Shown: piece after piece, positions 33,312 to 42,311 of the stretch
Numbering within the stretch: position 1 is the first letter of the stretch
Layout: every line of letters begins with the position of its first letter
Assembly: GCA_016795485.1 (NCBI GenBank)
Contig: JAEUHM010000027.1
Span: forward strand, 1-64,000
Origin: Verrucomicrobiaceae bacterium
GTDB lineage: Bacteria > Verrucomicrobiota > Verrucomicrobiia > Verrucomicrobiales > Verrucomicrobiaceae
DNA: 64,000 nt
Direction of reading: 5' to 3'
Program-made: the position numbers and the translations under genes
The notes under the pieces: model-generated
The model's database searches: none
Told to the model about the DNA's origin: nothing
What the model saw: only the letters and a program-made list of their open reading frames with translations

Positions 33312-34859
33312 ATGAACAAACATCTCCTCCTCGCCGCCATCATGCTCACCGGCCAAGCCCGTGCCGAACTGATGATGCCCGCCATCTTCACCGACAACAT
33401 GGTGCTCCAGCAGAAGCTGGCCAACCCCGTCTGGGGCTGGGATACCCCCGGCACGGACATCACTGTCACCTACGAAGGTCAAACCAAGACCGCCAAAGCA
33501 GCCGCTGACGGCAAATGGACCGTGCAACTCGATCCCGTGCCCGCCAATGCCAAGCCAACGTCCATGTCGATCAAAGGCAGCAGCGCCAAGACCATCAAAA
33601 ACATCCTCGTGGGTGAAGTCTGGATCTGCTCTGGCCAATCCAACATGCAATGGTCCGTGCAGGCCTCCTACGATGCCGACCTGGAAGCCATGACGGCCAA
33701 CTATCCGCTCATTCGTCTCATCTCCGTGCCCCAGGTAGGCACCCAGGAGCCACAAAAAGACTTCCGCGGCCAATGGTCCGAGTGTACCCCACAATCGGTG
33801 CCTGCCTTCTCAGCTGTCGGTTACTTCTATGGCCGCGTACTGCATCAGGCTCTGGGTGTGCCCATCGGCCTCATCAACAATGCCTGGGGCGGCTCTGCTG
33901 CTGAAGCGTGGATCAAGCGAGATGTTTTGGAGAAGGATGAGCGTTTTGCCACTCTCATGGCCAATACCCGCCAGCGTGAAGCGGATCTCGCCAAGCCAGA
34001 AGCCATGGCCAACTACAACAAGGCTTTGGAAGCATGGAAGAAGCGCGCGGAAGAGGCCAAAAAATCAGGCAAGCCCTTCACCGAGCGCGGCCCTCAAGCT
34101 CCGGACGGCTATCTGAGGGGCAACTCACGTCCTGGCAATATTTATAACGGAGTCCTGCTGCCAACCATCGGCTACGGCATCAAAGGAGCCATTTGGTATC
34201 AAGGTGAGTCCAACGCGAGCCGTGCCTTTGAATACCGCTCTCTCTTCCCACGCATGATCACCCACTGGCGTGAAGAGTGGAAGCAGGGCGACTTCCCGTT
34301 CTACTGGGTGCAGCTCGCCGACTTCAAACAAGAGCAGCCGCTCCCTGGCGACTCCGACTGGGCTGAACTGCGTGAAGCCCAGACGCTGACCATGACCGCG
34401 ATCAAAAACGGCGGTCAGGCGGTCATCATCGACCTCGGTGAAGGCAAGGACATCCACCCCAAAAACAAGCGCGATGTGGCTGAGCGCCTCGCTCGCTGGG
34501 CACTGGTGAAGGATTACGGCATGAAGCTGCCTTACCGCAGCCCTGAGTACAAGAGCCTGGAGATCAAAGGCAACAAGGCCGTCGTCACGATCGACACCTT
34601 CGGCAGCGCGCTGGTTACTTTCGACGTAGCTGAGGCACGCGGGTTCGCCATCTGCGGAGAAGACAAAAAGTGGGTGTGGGCCAATGCCAAAGTGCTCGGA
34701 GCAGACAAAGTCGAAGTCTCTGCCGCTACCGTAGCCAAGCCGGTAGCCGTCCGTTATGCTTGGAGTGACAATCCTGTGTGCAACCTCTTCAGCAAAGACG
34801 GTCTGCCCGTGACTCCTTTCCGCACGGATAGCTTCCCTATGATCACCGCGCCCAAATAA
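33312..34859 (+). CDS. sialate O-acetylesterase-like protein
   Basis: A 515-residue exported protein (signal MNKHLLLAAIMLTGQARA). The nucleophile is in EVWICSGQSNMQWSV, with AVGYFYGRVLHQALGVPIGLINNAWGG cut short here to the conserved NAWGGSAAEAW, IWYQGESNA and the catalytic DIHPKNK. It also has N- and C-terminal beta-rich regions. These features define the SASA/SGNH esterase group, which removes O-acetyl groups from sialic acids or hemicellulose. The precise substrate is undetermined. Confidence 0.9.
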   Translation: MNKHLLLAAIMLTGQARAELMMPAIFTDNMVLQQKLANPVWGWDTPGTDITVTYEGQTKTAKAAADGKWTVQLDPVPANAKPTSMSIKGSSAKTIKNILVGEVWICSGQSNMQWSVQASYDADLEAMTANYPLIRLISVPQVGTQEPQKDFRGQWSECTPQSVPAFSAVGYFYGRVLHQALGVPIGLINNAWGGSAAEAWIKRDVLEKDERFATLMANTRQREADLAKPEAMANYNKALEAWKKRAEEAKKSGKPFTERGPQAPDGYLRGNSRPGNIYNGVLLPTIGYGIKGAIWYQGESNASRAFEYRSLFPRMITHWREEWKQGDFPFYWVQLADFKQEQPLPGDSDWAELREAQTLTMTAIKNGGQAVIIDLGEGKDIHPKNKRDVAERLARWALVKDYGMKLPYRSPEYKSLEIKGNKAVVTIDTFGSALVTFDVAEARGFAICGEDKKWVWANAKVLGADKVEVSAATVAKPVAVRYAWSDNPVCNLFSKDGLPVTPFRTDSFPMITAPK

Positions 34860-34882
34860 GGCGCACTCTGGACCCTGAAGCC

Positions 34883-35509
34883 ATGTCTGACCAAGTTCAC
34901 GTTCTCGATCATCCTCTCGCTCGCGTTCTCGTGACGCAGTTGCGGGATCAGGACACACCATCAGACCGCTTCAGGGTCGCCATGCAGCGGCTGGCAGCCC
35001 TACTTTTCATGGATGCCAGCCGCCACATTCAGACACAGAGCATCTCTGTGCAGACTCCCATCACCAGCACCCAAGGTGACAAGCTCGCGCGGCCCGTGGT
35101 GCTCGTGCCAGTGCTCAGAGCTGGGCTAGGTCTTGTGGATGGCATCTTGCACCTCGTGCCAGATGCCGTGGTGGCCCACATCGGCATTGCCCGAGACGAA
35201 GCCACGGCCAAACCGCACTCCTACTACGCCAAGCTGCCTTCCCTGCTGAGCAATGCGGATGTATTTCTTCTAGACCCCATGCTCGCCACTGGCGGCAGTG
35301 CCATTGAAGCCGCACGTCAACTGAAGGAAGCCGGAACCAAATCGCTTCGGCTCGTAGGTGTGGTGGCATGTCCGCAGGGTATTGACGCCTTTTGCCAAGC
35401 TCATCCTGACGTTCCACTGCACACCGCAGCAGTGGACTCGCATTTGAATGACCGCAGCTACATCGTGCCAGGATTGGGCGATGCAGGAGATCGCTATTTC
35501 GGAACTTAA
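34883..35509 (+). CDS. upp: uracil phosphoribosyltransferase
   Basis: A 208-residue UPRTase making UMP from uracil and PRPP. It shows VLDHPLARVLVTQLRD, VPVLRAGLGLVDGIL, the PRPP-binding LLDPMLATGGSA and the C-terminal YIVPGLGDAGDRYFGT, all typical. It lies 23 bp after the esterase gene and 21 bp before the phosphoesterase gene, so it may be part of a loose operon. Confidence 0.95.
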   Translation: MSDQVHVLDHPLARVLVTQLRDQDTPSDRFRVAMQRLAALLFMDASRHIQTQSISVQTPITSTQGDKLARPVVLVPVLRAGLGLVDGILHLVPDAVVAHIGIARDEATAKPHSYYAKLPSLLSNADVFLLDPMLATGGSAIEAARQLKEAGTKSLRLVGVVACPQGIDAFCQAHPDVPLHTAAVDSHLNDRSYIVPGLGDAGDRYFGT

Positions 35510-35530
35510 CTCACCACCCTACCTCAAACC

Positions 35531-36451
35531 ATGCCACTGACTCTTCCCGCCACTGTCTCTCGCCGCCAGTTCCTTCAGCAGGCAGGTCTGGCCACCTTTT
35601 CGGCAGCCCTGGGTGCTCACGCTCAGGCCGCAAATCGTTCCGAGCTTTGGTACTTGCTCTCTGACACTCACATTGATGCAGATTCGTCCAAGACGAACAA
35701 AGACAACAACATGGCGGCCAACTTGGATCAAGTCGTTGCTGCCATCAAGAAGGCTCAGGAAGCCGAGCGCACCTTTGGACTCATCATCAATGGCGACCTC
35801 GCATTCAATGACGGCCAACCTGGCGACTACAACACCTTCGTGGCACACGTTCAGCCACTGCGGGACGCTGGCATTGATGTGCATGTCACCATGGGGAATC
35901 ACGATGACCGCGAGAACTTCAAAAAAGGCTGCATGGACCTGCTTCACTTGCGCAAGTCGCCTTTGGATCATCATCACTGCGGCATCCTCACCAGTGCCAT
36001 CGTCAACTGGGTGCTGCTAGACAGTCTTGAAACCGTAGACCAAACCCCAGGACTGCTGGGCGATGCTCAACTCGGCTGGCTTGACCGCACGCTGCGTGAT
36101 TTGCCCAACAAACCAACGCTCATCGTCAGTCACCACGATCTACAAGGCCCGCTGGTCGAAGGAAAAAAGGCCACCGGCCTGAAGGACACCGAGGCGCTCA
36201 TCAAGGTCATCGAGCAGCACAGCAAGGTGCAGGCTTACATCCACGGGCACACTCACCGCTGGGAAGTGAAGACGCGCAACAGCGGACTGCATGTAATCAA
36301 CGTCCCCGCCATCGGTTACGCACACAACCCCGTGCAGCCAACCGGCTATCTCACCGCACGGGTGACGGACAAGGGCATCAGCATCCAACTCCAGGCATTG
36401 GACTCCAAGCACTCCGCCCACCTCCAGAAGCACGACCTAGAATGGTCTTGA
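35531..36451 (+). CDS. Tat-exported calcineurin-like metallophosphoesterase
   Basis: A 306-residue protein with a Tat signal (SRRQFLQQAGLATFSAALGAHA). The metallophosphoesterase motifs are complete: SDTHID, NGDLAF, GNHDDRE, VSHHD and HGHTHRW. It should hydrolyse a phosphoester in the periplasm with two bound metal ions; the substrate cannot be told. Its 3' end overlaps the next gene by 10 bp. Confidence 0.88.
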   Translation: MPLTLPATVSRRQFLQQAGLATFSAALGAHAQAANRSELWYLLSDTHIDADSSKTNKDNNMAANLDQVVAAIKKAQEAERTFGLIINGDLAFNDGQPGDYNTFVAHVQPLRDAGIDVHVTMGNHDDRENFKKGCMDLLHLRKSPLDHHHCGILTSAIVNWVLLDSLETVDQTPGLLGDAQLGWLDRTLRDLPNKPTLIVSHHDLQGPLVEGKKATGLKDTEALIKVIEQHSKVQAYIHGHTHRWEVKTRNSGLHVINVPAIGYAHNPVQPTGYLTARVTDKGISIQLQALDSKHSAHLQKHDLEWS

Positions 36452-37455
36452 GGCACATCCTAATCTGTTTTTGCCTGCTGGGCACCATCGCCCACGCTCA
36501 GAAACCGCGCCTTGCCATTCTGACAGACATTGGAGGTGATCCCGATGATCGTCAGTCCATGATTCGACTCATGCTCTATGCCAATGAGTTCGACATTCAG
36601 CTACTGCTCGCCAGTGCGGCCGGCACCCCCGGTGAGTTGAAAGAGAAAGTAACGCGGCCTGAGCTGATTGATGAAATCATTGAAACCTACAGCTCCGTAC
36701 TACCCCATTTGAAGCAACACGCATCCGGATGGCCAGAAGCGATCCACCTGCACTCGTGTGTTAAGTCAGGCAACCCGCACCGGGGCCGCAGTAGCATTGG
36801 TCCGTCTGGTGATACCGACGGTTCCCGGGCTCTCGTTCGTCTTGTGGATGAAGGCACTGAAGGGAATCCTCTCAATATCGCCATCTGGGGCGGACAGACA
36901 GACCTTGCCCAGGCGCTGTGGCGGGTGAAGACAGATCGTGGGGTCAAGGGGCTGAGTGCGTTCGCAACCAAAGCACGGATCTATGACATCGCGGATCAAG
37001 ACGGCCTCGCTTCCTGGATCCGCCAGGAGTTTCCTGGGCTCTTCTACATCCTTGCGAAATCACCCAAGGGCATGGACCGCAGGGAGGCGGTCTTCCGAGG
37101 CATGTATCTGACTGGAGACGAAGCATTGACGAGTGCGGAGTGGATTGAGACGAACATCAAAAAGCACGGCCCTCTGGGTGCGCTCTATCCCATGAAAACC
37201 TTCACCGCACCCAATCCTCATGGCTGCATGAAGGAGGGAGATACACCATCGTGGTTCTTTTTCCTGCCGCTTGGCGGCAATAACCCGGCTGATCCGTCGA
37301 AACCCGGCTGGGGTGGCCAGTTCGAGCGCCAAGCCGATGGCTGGTGGCTGGATCCGCCGAAGGCTCCTAACTTTGACCCGCGCACTAGCGTCAGCCGGTG
37401 GCGTCCTGCGTTCCAGGCAGACTTTGCACGCCGCATGAGTTGGTGTGTGAAGTGA
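36442..37455 (+). CDS. DUF1593 nucleoside-hydrolase-like exported protein
   Basis: A 337-residue protein with a signal peptide (ILICFCLLGTIAHA). It opens with the metal-binding LTDIGGDPDDRQSMIRL, similar to the DTDPGVDD motif of inosine-uridine nucleoside hydrolases, and contains NIAIWGGQTDLAQALWRV and PSWFFFLPLGGNNPADPSKPG split across the end. These features match DUF1593. The protein is probably a periplasmic glycoside or nucleoside hydrolase-like enzyme. It overlaps the upstream phosphoesterase gene. Confidence 0.85.
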   Translation: MVLRHILICFCLLGTIAHAQKPRLAILTDIGGDPDDRQSMIRLMLYANEFDIQLLLASAAGTPGELKEKVTRPELIDEIIETYSSVLPHLKQHASGWPEAIHLHSCVKSGNPHRGRSSIGPSGDTDGSRALVRLVDEGTEGNPLNIAIWGGQTDLAQALWRVKTDRGVKGLSAFATKARIYDIADQDGLASWIRQEFPGLFYILAKSPKGMDRREAVFRGMYLTGDEALTSAEWIETNIKKHGPLGALYPMKTFTAPNPHGCMKEGDTPSWFFFLPLGGNNPADPSKPGWGGQFERQADGWWLDPPKAPNFDPRTSVSRWRPAFQADFARRMSWCVK

Positions 37456-37509
37456 GAGATGCGCCATGCGCATGATCAAAAGCCAGCGACCCAAACGTAG
37501 TTCCATCCG

Positions 37510-38781
37510 ATGAATCCAATGCCTACCCGCCGCCGTTTTTTACAGTCTGCTGCCCCTTTGATCCTTGGGTCGGGAGTTCTTGCCAGCAAAAGCTCTCTCG
37601 GGGCCAATGGCAAAGTGCGGTTGGCTTGCATCGGCCTCGGCGGCATGGGCACGGGAAACTTGAAGGCGTTCCTCAATGATGAGCGTGTCCAAGTCGTCGC
37701 TTTGTGTGATGTGGACAAGCAGCATCTGGCCGCAGCAGCCAAGATCGCGGCAGTCAAAGACGGCGACACCTACAATGACTACCGTGAGGTGCTCGCTCGC
37801 ACAGATGTGGACATCATCATGAATGCCACGCCCGACCACTGGCACTCTCACATCATTTTAGAGGCGATCGCTGCCGGGAAGGACCTTTACTCAGAGAAAC
37901 CGCTGGCAGCTAGCATCGGAGAAGGCCGTTCCGTGTGCGATGCGATTGCAAAAAGCAAACGCATCCTCCAGTGCGGCACTTGGAGACGCTCCGGGCTCAA
38001 GGTTCGCATCGCTTGCGAGATCGTGCGGAATGGTGGCATCGGCGAGTTGAAGGAGATCGAAGTCGGCGTGCCAGGAAAGTTTGCTATCCGTGGCGGATTC
38101 ACCGGACTGGAGGCCGAGCAGCAAGTGCCACCGCATCTCGACTACAAGCGCTGGCTCGGTTCCGCTCCTGCCAAGCCCTACACACAGGCACGCTGCCATT
38201 TTAACTTCCGCTGGTGTGACGACTACGCCCCAGGCTACATCACCGACTGGGGTGCGCACTTCCTTGACGTAGCTCAGTGGGGAGCGGGCATGGATGACAC
38301 TACGCCCACCGAAATCGAAGCCTCTCGCATCACCCGCCGGGACAAAGGCATCTACGATGCACCCGAGAGCTTCCACATCGAATACAAGTATGCCAACGGC
38401 GTGAAGGTGGTCATGACCAGCACCACTGACACAAGCAAGTGGGGCACCCGATTCATCGGCACCGACGGCTGGGTCTTCACCGAGAATCAAAAACTCGAAG
38501 CCAGCGATCCGAAGATCCTCCGTGAACGGCCCAAAGACGGCATCAAGCTCTTCGAGTCGCGGGATCACCACAAAAACTTCGTCGATGCCGTGCTCTCCCG
38601 TGGTCAAGTCGCCGCACCAGCAGAGGCCGCCCACCGTGCGGCCTCCTTTTGTCACCTCGGAGCCATTTCGGCAAAACTCGGCCGCCCCATCAAGTTCGAT
38701 CCCAAACAAGAGGCCTTCCCCGGTGACCCAGAAGCCACCGCCCTCATCACCCGTCAACAACGCGAGGGCTGGAACGCGTAA
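37510..38781 (+). CDS. Tat-exported Gfo/Idh/MocA oxidoreductase
   Basis: A 423-residue protein with a Tat signal (TRRRFLQSAAPLILGSG). The Rossmann motif is LACIGLGGMGTGN, followed by VALCDVD, ATPDHWHSH, EKPLAASIGEG and a conserved DWGAHFLDVAQWG. It belongs to the Gfo/Idh/MocA group acting on sugars with NAD(P). Exported members of this sort are typical of planctomycetes and verrucomicrobia. A second one lies at 40965. Substrate unknown. Confidence 0.9.
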   Translation: MNPMPTRRRFLQSAAPLILGSGVLASKSSLGANGKVRLACIGLGGMGTGNLKAFLNDERVQVVALCDVDKQHLAAAAKIAAVKDGDTYNDYREVLARTDVDIIMNATPDHWHSHIILEAIAAGKDLYSEKPLAASIGEGRSVCDAIAKSKRILQCGTWRRSGLKVRIACEIVRNGGIGELKEIEVGVPGKFAIRGGFTGLEAEQQVPPHLDYKRWLGSAPAKPYTQARCHFNFRWCDDYAPGYITDWGAHFLDVAQWGAGMDDTTPTEIEASRITRRDKGIYDAPESFHIEYKYANGVKVVMTSTTDTSKWGTRFIGTDGWVFTENQKLEASDPKILRERPKDGIKLFESRDHHKNFVDAVLSRGQVAAPAEAAHRAASFCHLGAISAKLGRPIKFDPKQEAFPGDPEATALITRQQREGWNA

Positions 38782-38870
38782 TCATCTCGCTGGCCAACTC
38801 ACCGTTGTCGCTCCATGATTGGCACAGGCTCATCTGCCTAACACCCATCCAACCGACCCGAGCAATCAAT

Positions 38871-39443
38871 ATGGCCAGCAAAGCAACCAAGAAGACCCTT
38901 CCCGCCAAGCAGGCTGCTGAACTCATCACCGCGCTCAAGGCCAGGTTTGAGAAGAACACAGCGCGGCACAAAGGCATCGCTTGGGCCTCCGTTCAGTCAC
39001 GTCTCGAAGCCAACCCCGATAAACTATGGTCGCTCAGCGAGATGGAGCGCACCGGTGGAGAGCCAGACGTCGTTGGGATCGAGAAGAAGACCGGTGAACT
39101 GCTTTTTGTCGACTGCTCCCCAGAGAGTCCAAAGGGGCGCACTAGCGTGTGTTACGATCGGGAAGGGCTGGAGTCGCGCAAGGAGCACAAACCCGCCAAC
39201 ACCGCCATCGACCTCGCCGCAGAGATCGGCATTGAGCTCCTCAATGAGGAGCAATACCGCGATCTGCAAAAGCTAGGCGAGTTTGACCTCAAGACCTCAA
39301 GCTGGATCAAGACCCCCGCCGACATCCGCAAGCTCGGAGGAGCCCTGTTTTGTGATCGCCGCTTCGGCCACGTCTTCGTCTACCACAACGGAGCCCAATC
39401 CTACTACAGCGCCCGCGGCTTCCGTGGCATCTTGCGTGTCTAA
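38871..39443 (+). CDS. DUF4256 protein
   Basis: From ATG 38871 about 190 residues (MASKATKKTLP). The sequence LKARFEKNTARHKGIAW, LSEMERTGGEPDVV, FVDCSPESPKGR and YHNGAQSYYSARGFRG matches the DUF4256 family of small cytosolic proteins, whose function is unknown. A longer frame opening at 38805 lacks a family match in its extension. Confidence 0.85.
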   Translation: MASKATKKTLPAKQAAELITALKARFEKNTARHKGIAWASVQSRLEANPDKLWSLSEMERTGGEPDVVGIEKKTGELLFVDCSPESPKGRTSVCYDREGLESRKEHKPANTAIDLAAEIGIELLNEEQYRDLQKLGEFDLKTSSWIKTPADIRKLGGALFCDRRFGHVFVYHNGAQSYYSARGFRGILRV

Positions 39444-39477
39444 CAAGAGGGCACTGAATCCAGCGCGAGTCATCTCC

Positions 39478-39936
39478 ATGAACACCACCATGCAAACAGA
39501 GACTATCGACCCCTCACAAGTCCAAAGGCCACTCCTGTCCACCGTGGTGGGCTGGATTTACATTCTGCTAGGCTGCATGGCCGTGTGGTCCGTGATCGCG
39601 AAGTTGATGAGCCACTCGGTTAGCATCAACTTTGGTGTCCTCTTGGTGCCCGTGGGCATCGGCATTCTAGGAGGTCGTTCATCCTCTGTGTTTTGGGGGC
39701 GCTTCTGGGCTGGGTTCTTTTGTGCGCTCATGGTCGCCATGGCGTTCGCCTATCCAGTGATCGGGCATATCTATAAAGTCCGTCTGAGTGGCGAGGAACT
39801 CCACGGTTGGCCTCGGCACCTCATAGGCACGTTGCTGCCAACCCTGTTCGCGTTAGTCATGGCACTCTGTTGGAGGTGGCTCGGCAGTCCCGCTCACCAG
39901 GCGTTCGTTTCCGCCAAGCAGCGTCTCCCGTTGTAG
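39478..39936 (+). CDS. hypothetical four-helix membrane protein
   Basis: From ATG 39478 about 152 residues with about four hydrophobic segments: GWIYILLGCMAVWSVIA, FGVLLVPVGIGILGG, FFCALMVAMAFAYPVIG and LLPTLFALVMALCWRW. No family is recognised. The frame's upstream part (39283 on) overlaps the DUF4256 gene in another frame and is not coding. Confidence 0.65.
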   Translation: MNTTMQTETIDPSQVQRPLLSTVVGWIYILLGCMAVWSVIAKLMSHSVSINFGVLLVPVGIGILGGRSSSVFWGRFWAGFFCALMVAMAFAYPVIGHIYKVRLSGEELHGWPRHLIGTLLPTLFALVMALCWRWLGSPAHQAFVSAKQRLPL

Positions 39937-39968
39937 GCCGGTTAAGAGGCTGATGACAGAATCATGAA

Positions 39969-40001
39969 TGACAAAATCATTTCAAAGCCATGATTTTGTC
40001 A
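39969..40001. repeat. 12-bp perfect inverted repeat
   Basis: tgacaaaatcat (39969-39980) pairs with atgattttgtca (39990-40001) across a 9-base loop. It lies 33 bp after the stop of the membrane protein gene, so it could act as a hairpin at the transcript end, but there is no T-rich tract after it. Confidence 0.6.
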
Positions 40002-40047
40002 AAAGAGCCGCAACCCAAAGTCGAGCCTCAGATCCATCAAAAAACTG

Positions 40048-40127
40048 CACTCAGAAATCAGCAATCTATTGTTCGGCGTATGCAGCGCACGCAGTGCACA
40101 CTGGCAGGACTAATTGATTTCTGAGTG
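40048..40127. repeat. 13-bp inverted pair
   Basis: cactcagaaatca (40048-40060) is the exact reverse complement of tgatttctgagtg (40115-40127). The right arm lies inside the left flanking repeat of the 41-bp array. Confidence 0.6.
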
Positions 40128-40187
40128 ACGATTTTTGATTTTTGATCTCGCTGGAAGCACGGCACCTACCGCCGCAGAGCCAGGATC
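40103..40187. repeat. flanking direct repeat, left copy
   Basis: An 85-bp stretch starting ggcagga and ending gccaggatc matches 40741-40818 closely, with a few substitutions and an extra tttttgat-like insertion. The pair brackets the 41-bp array and the hairpin pair. Confidence 0.75.
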
Positions 40188-40263
40188 GAAGGGCATGGGG
40201 AGAAGGGGAAGTTGGCTATGGTTGAGGGGCGCTGGGCGATTCAGCCCAAACGCGTAAAAGACC

Positions 40264-40605
40264 TCCAAAAAAGGCTTGTGCGGTCCATTGGGAAATCCAA
40301 ATGGCTCAAAAAAGGCTTTTTTGGTCCACTTGAGAAAAAAAGCACGCCAAAAAAGGCTTACGCGACCCACTTGGGAATCCAAACGGCTCAAAAAAGGCTT
40401 TTTTGGTCCACTTGAGAAAAAAAGCACGCCAAAAAAGGCTTACGCGGCCCACTTGGGAATCCAAACCGCTCAAAAAAGGCTTTTTTGGTCCACTTGAGAA
40501 AAAAAGCATGCCAAAAAAGGCTTACGCGACCCACTTGGAAATCCAAATGGCTCAAAAAAGCCTTTTTTGGTCCTCCTGGGAAAAAAAACATGCCAAAAAA
40601 GCCCC
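40264..40605. repeat. 41-bp tandem repeat array, paired into 82-bp units
   Basis: The unit begins caaaaaaggctt and alternates two types, one followed by ttttggtccacttgag and the other by acgcgacccacttgggaa. The ggctcaaaaaa junction falls at 40303, 40385, 40467 and 40549, exactly 82 bp apart. About eight half-units are present. Since 41 is not a multiple of three, the frame is not kept and the array is unlikely to code. Confidence 0.85.
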
Positions 40606-40641
40606 TGCCCTCGCCCCTAAAAGTGGGAGCCCAAGGCGTAG

Positions 40642-40716
40642 CGGAAGCTGCCAAGCTTCCGGGGATTGGCCTAGGGGTGATTTCGGAGCGCTGGGGTTGG
40701 AACTCTGGCGAGTTCC
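40642..40716. repeat. pair of opposed REP-like hairpins (BIME-like)
   Basis: cggaagct-gcca-agcttccg (40642-40661) and ggaactc-tggc-gagttcc (40699-40716) are two hairpins. Read on the opposite strand, the second is gtagcggaactcgccagagttcc, which shares the tagcggaa..gcca..ttcc design with the first. The two are thus inverted copies of one element about 37 bp apart. Confidence 0.7.
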
Positions 40717-40740
40717 GCTACGGGGGGAATGGCGCACTCC

Positions 40741-40818
40741 GGCAGGATTCATTGATTTCTGAGTGACGATTTTTGATCTCGACGGAAGCACTGCACCTAC
40801 CTCCTCAGCGCCAGGATC
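40741..40818. repeat. flanking direct repeat, right copy
   Basis: This 78-bp copy pairs with 40103-40187. Shared phrases are attgatttctgagtgacg, gatttttgat and gccaggatc. Confidence 0.75.
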
Positions 40819-40964
40819 ACCTCATGCAGCTTTTGCTGGATGGCTTGGAGTTGGTTTTGGCCATCACAATGCTGAGTTCATGGATCGCAGAAGGCCTGAC
40901 GTTGCTGGCCCATGCCAACTCGAAAAAAGTCGAGAAGCCGACAATACTACACACCTTAATGCTT

Positions 40965-42257
40965 CTATCCTAGCTTCTTCCAATCTTCGCGCATGATGCG
41001 GGTGCGGAGGGCATTGGCGTCTGGCTCTTGGAAGGTTTCTTTTTCTGGGTCCCAGTGAACTTTCTGTCCGAGTTCCATAGCGATGAGCCCTGTATGCATG
41101 GCGGTGCTGAGGCGATGGAGCGATTCAGCTGAGTAGGTGGGCGCGGCTTTTCCCTGGAGACAGTCGATGAAGTTGCGGTGCTCTCTGGGGGGGAGCGGCC
41201 AGATTTTGCTGCTGCTTGGATCGTATTTCTTTTGGTAGACCTGCATGTCGCTAGCTTCCATTTTTCCTACCCACTTGGTGCAGCCAACCCACCCCTTGTC
41301 ACCCTCAAACCGGATGTAGGGCTCAGCGGACTTCACTTCCATGGTGACTCCATTGGCAAAGGTGTAATCAAGGGTGTAGTCGCGTGGCACGGTATTGATG
41401 GAGTCTGGGGGGATGGTGCCTTTGCCCGAGACGGTGACGGGCCCACTGTTCTCCGAGAAGTTGCCGACTTGAGCGGTATCCATCAGATGGGCACCCCAAT
41501 CGGTGAGTGAGCCACCGGAGAAGTCCCGGATCTGCCGCCAGACTTGGTCATCAGTCAAGGTTGGGAAAAAGTCGCGCTCTGGTGCCGGGCCAAGCCACAT
41601 GGGGAAGTTCAGGCTGCCTGGCACTGGGGCGGGGTCCTGCTTGGGAAAGATGGGCTTTGTGGGTAGGCCTACTTTGATGTGTTTGAGCGTGCCAATGTCG
41701 CCATTTCTAACGATCTCTACGAGTCTGTGGTAGTGAATGAGAGAACGGTCCTCCAGGCCAGTGCAGAAGACTTTGCCACTCTTTGCGACGGACTGAACAA
41801 GTCTGCGGCCTTCGTCGATGGTGAGGGTGGGTTTTTCACAGAAGACATGCTTTCCCGCCTGAAGGGCGAGAAGCGCCATCGTGACATGCCAGTGGTCTGG
41901 AGTAGAGATGACGACAGCATCGATGTCTGGACGGGAAAGCAGCGCTCTGAAGTCCGCGACTGCCGCACAGTCGGAGTTTTTGTAGTGGCGATTGACTTCG
42001 GCTGCGGCTTTTTCCCGCCTATCGCGAAATACATCGCAAACTGCGACAATGCGACATCCTTCCTCATGAAGAAATGAACGCATATTGACGCCTACACCAT
42101 GCTTTCCCATGCCAATGCAGCCGAGGGTGAACGTCCTGGATGGAGACGCTTGACCTAACACTGAAGCGGGGATGAAAAGAGGGGCGCTACCGGTCGCAAG
42201 GACGCTGGCAAGGCCATTGCGCACGAAACTGCGTCGAGTGGATGAGTGTGTGATCAT
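40965..42257 (-). CDS. Tat-exported Gfo/Idh/MocA oxidoreductase
   Basis: A 430-residue protein with a Tat signal (STRRSFVRNGLASVL). The Rossmann motif LGCIGMGKHGVGVN, STPDHWHVTMA, EKPTLTIDEGR and SLTDWGAHLMDTAQ place it in the Gfo/Idh/MocA family, next to proteins acting on sugars. It is related in design to the gene at 37510 but diverged. It is monocistronic, convergent to the membrane protein gene at 39478 across the repeat region. Confidence 0.9.
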   Translation of the reverse strand: MITHSSTRRSFVRNGLASVLATGSAPLFIPASVLGQASPSRTFTLGCIGMGKHGVGVNMRSFLHEEGCRIVAVCDVFRDRREKAAAEVNRHYKNSDCAAVADFRALLSRPDIDAVVISTPDHWHVTMALLALQAGKHVFCEKPTLTIDEGRRLVQSVAKSGKVFCTGLEDRSLIHYHRLVEIVRNGDIGTLKHIKVGLPTKPIFPKQDPAPVPGSLNFPMWLGPAPERDFFPTLTDDQVWRQIRDFSGGSLTDWGAHLMDTAQVGNFSENSGPVTVSGKGTIPPDSINTVPRDYTLDYTFANGVTMEVKSAEPYIRFEGDKGWVGCTKWVGKMEASDMQVYQKKYDPSSSKIWPLPPREHRNFIDCLQGKAAPTYSAESLHRLSTAMHTGLIAMELGQKVHWDPEKETFQEPDANALRTRIMREDWKKLG

Positions 42258-42311
42258 GCGCCATTAAACGCACGCTCACGCGATGGTTTTGCTGCGGGTC
42301 GAAGCGGTGGC

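Larger units (their letters stand above)
39937..40964. other. 1-kb gene-poor, repeat-rich region
   Basis: No supported gene. The region holds an inverted repeat (39969-40001), a further inverted pair (40048-40060 with 40115-40127), a 41-bp array (40264-40605), long flanking direct repeats (40103-40187 and 40741-40818) and a pair of opposed hairpins (40642-40716). Open frames here translate the repeats. Confidence 0.7.

Noticed and set aside
37891-38760. 289-codon minus-strand frame
   Set aside because: Antisense to the well-supported Gfo/Idh/MocA gene at 37510-38781.
39969-40001. Rho-independent terminator
   Set aside because: The stem is AT-rich and not followed by a T-run, so it is reported only as an inverted repeat.
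40212-40766. Several overlapping frames of 60-120 codons on both strands
   Set aside because: All are translations of the 41-bp array; the period is not a multiple of three, so frames interchange.
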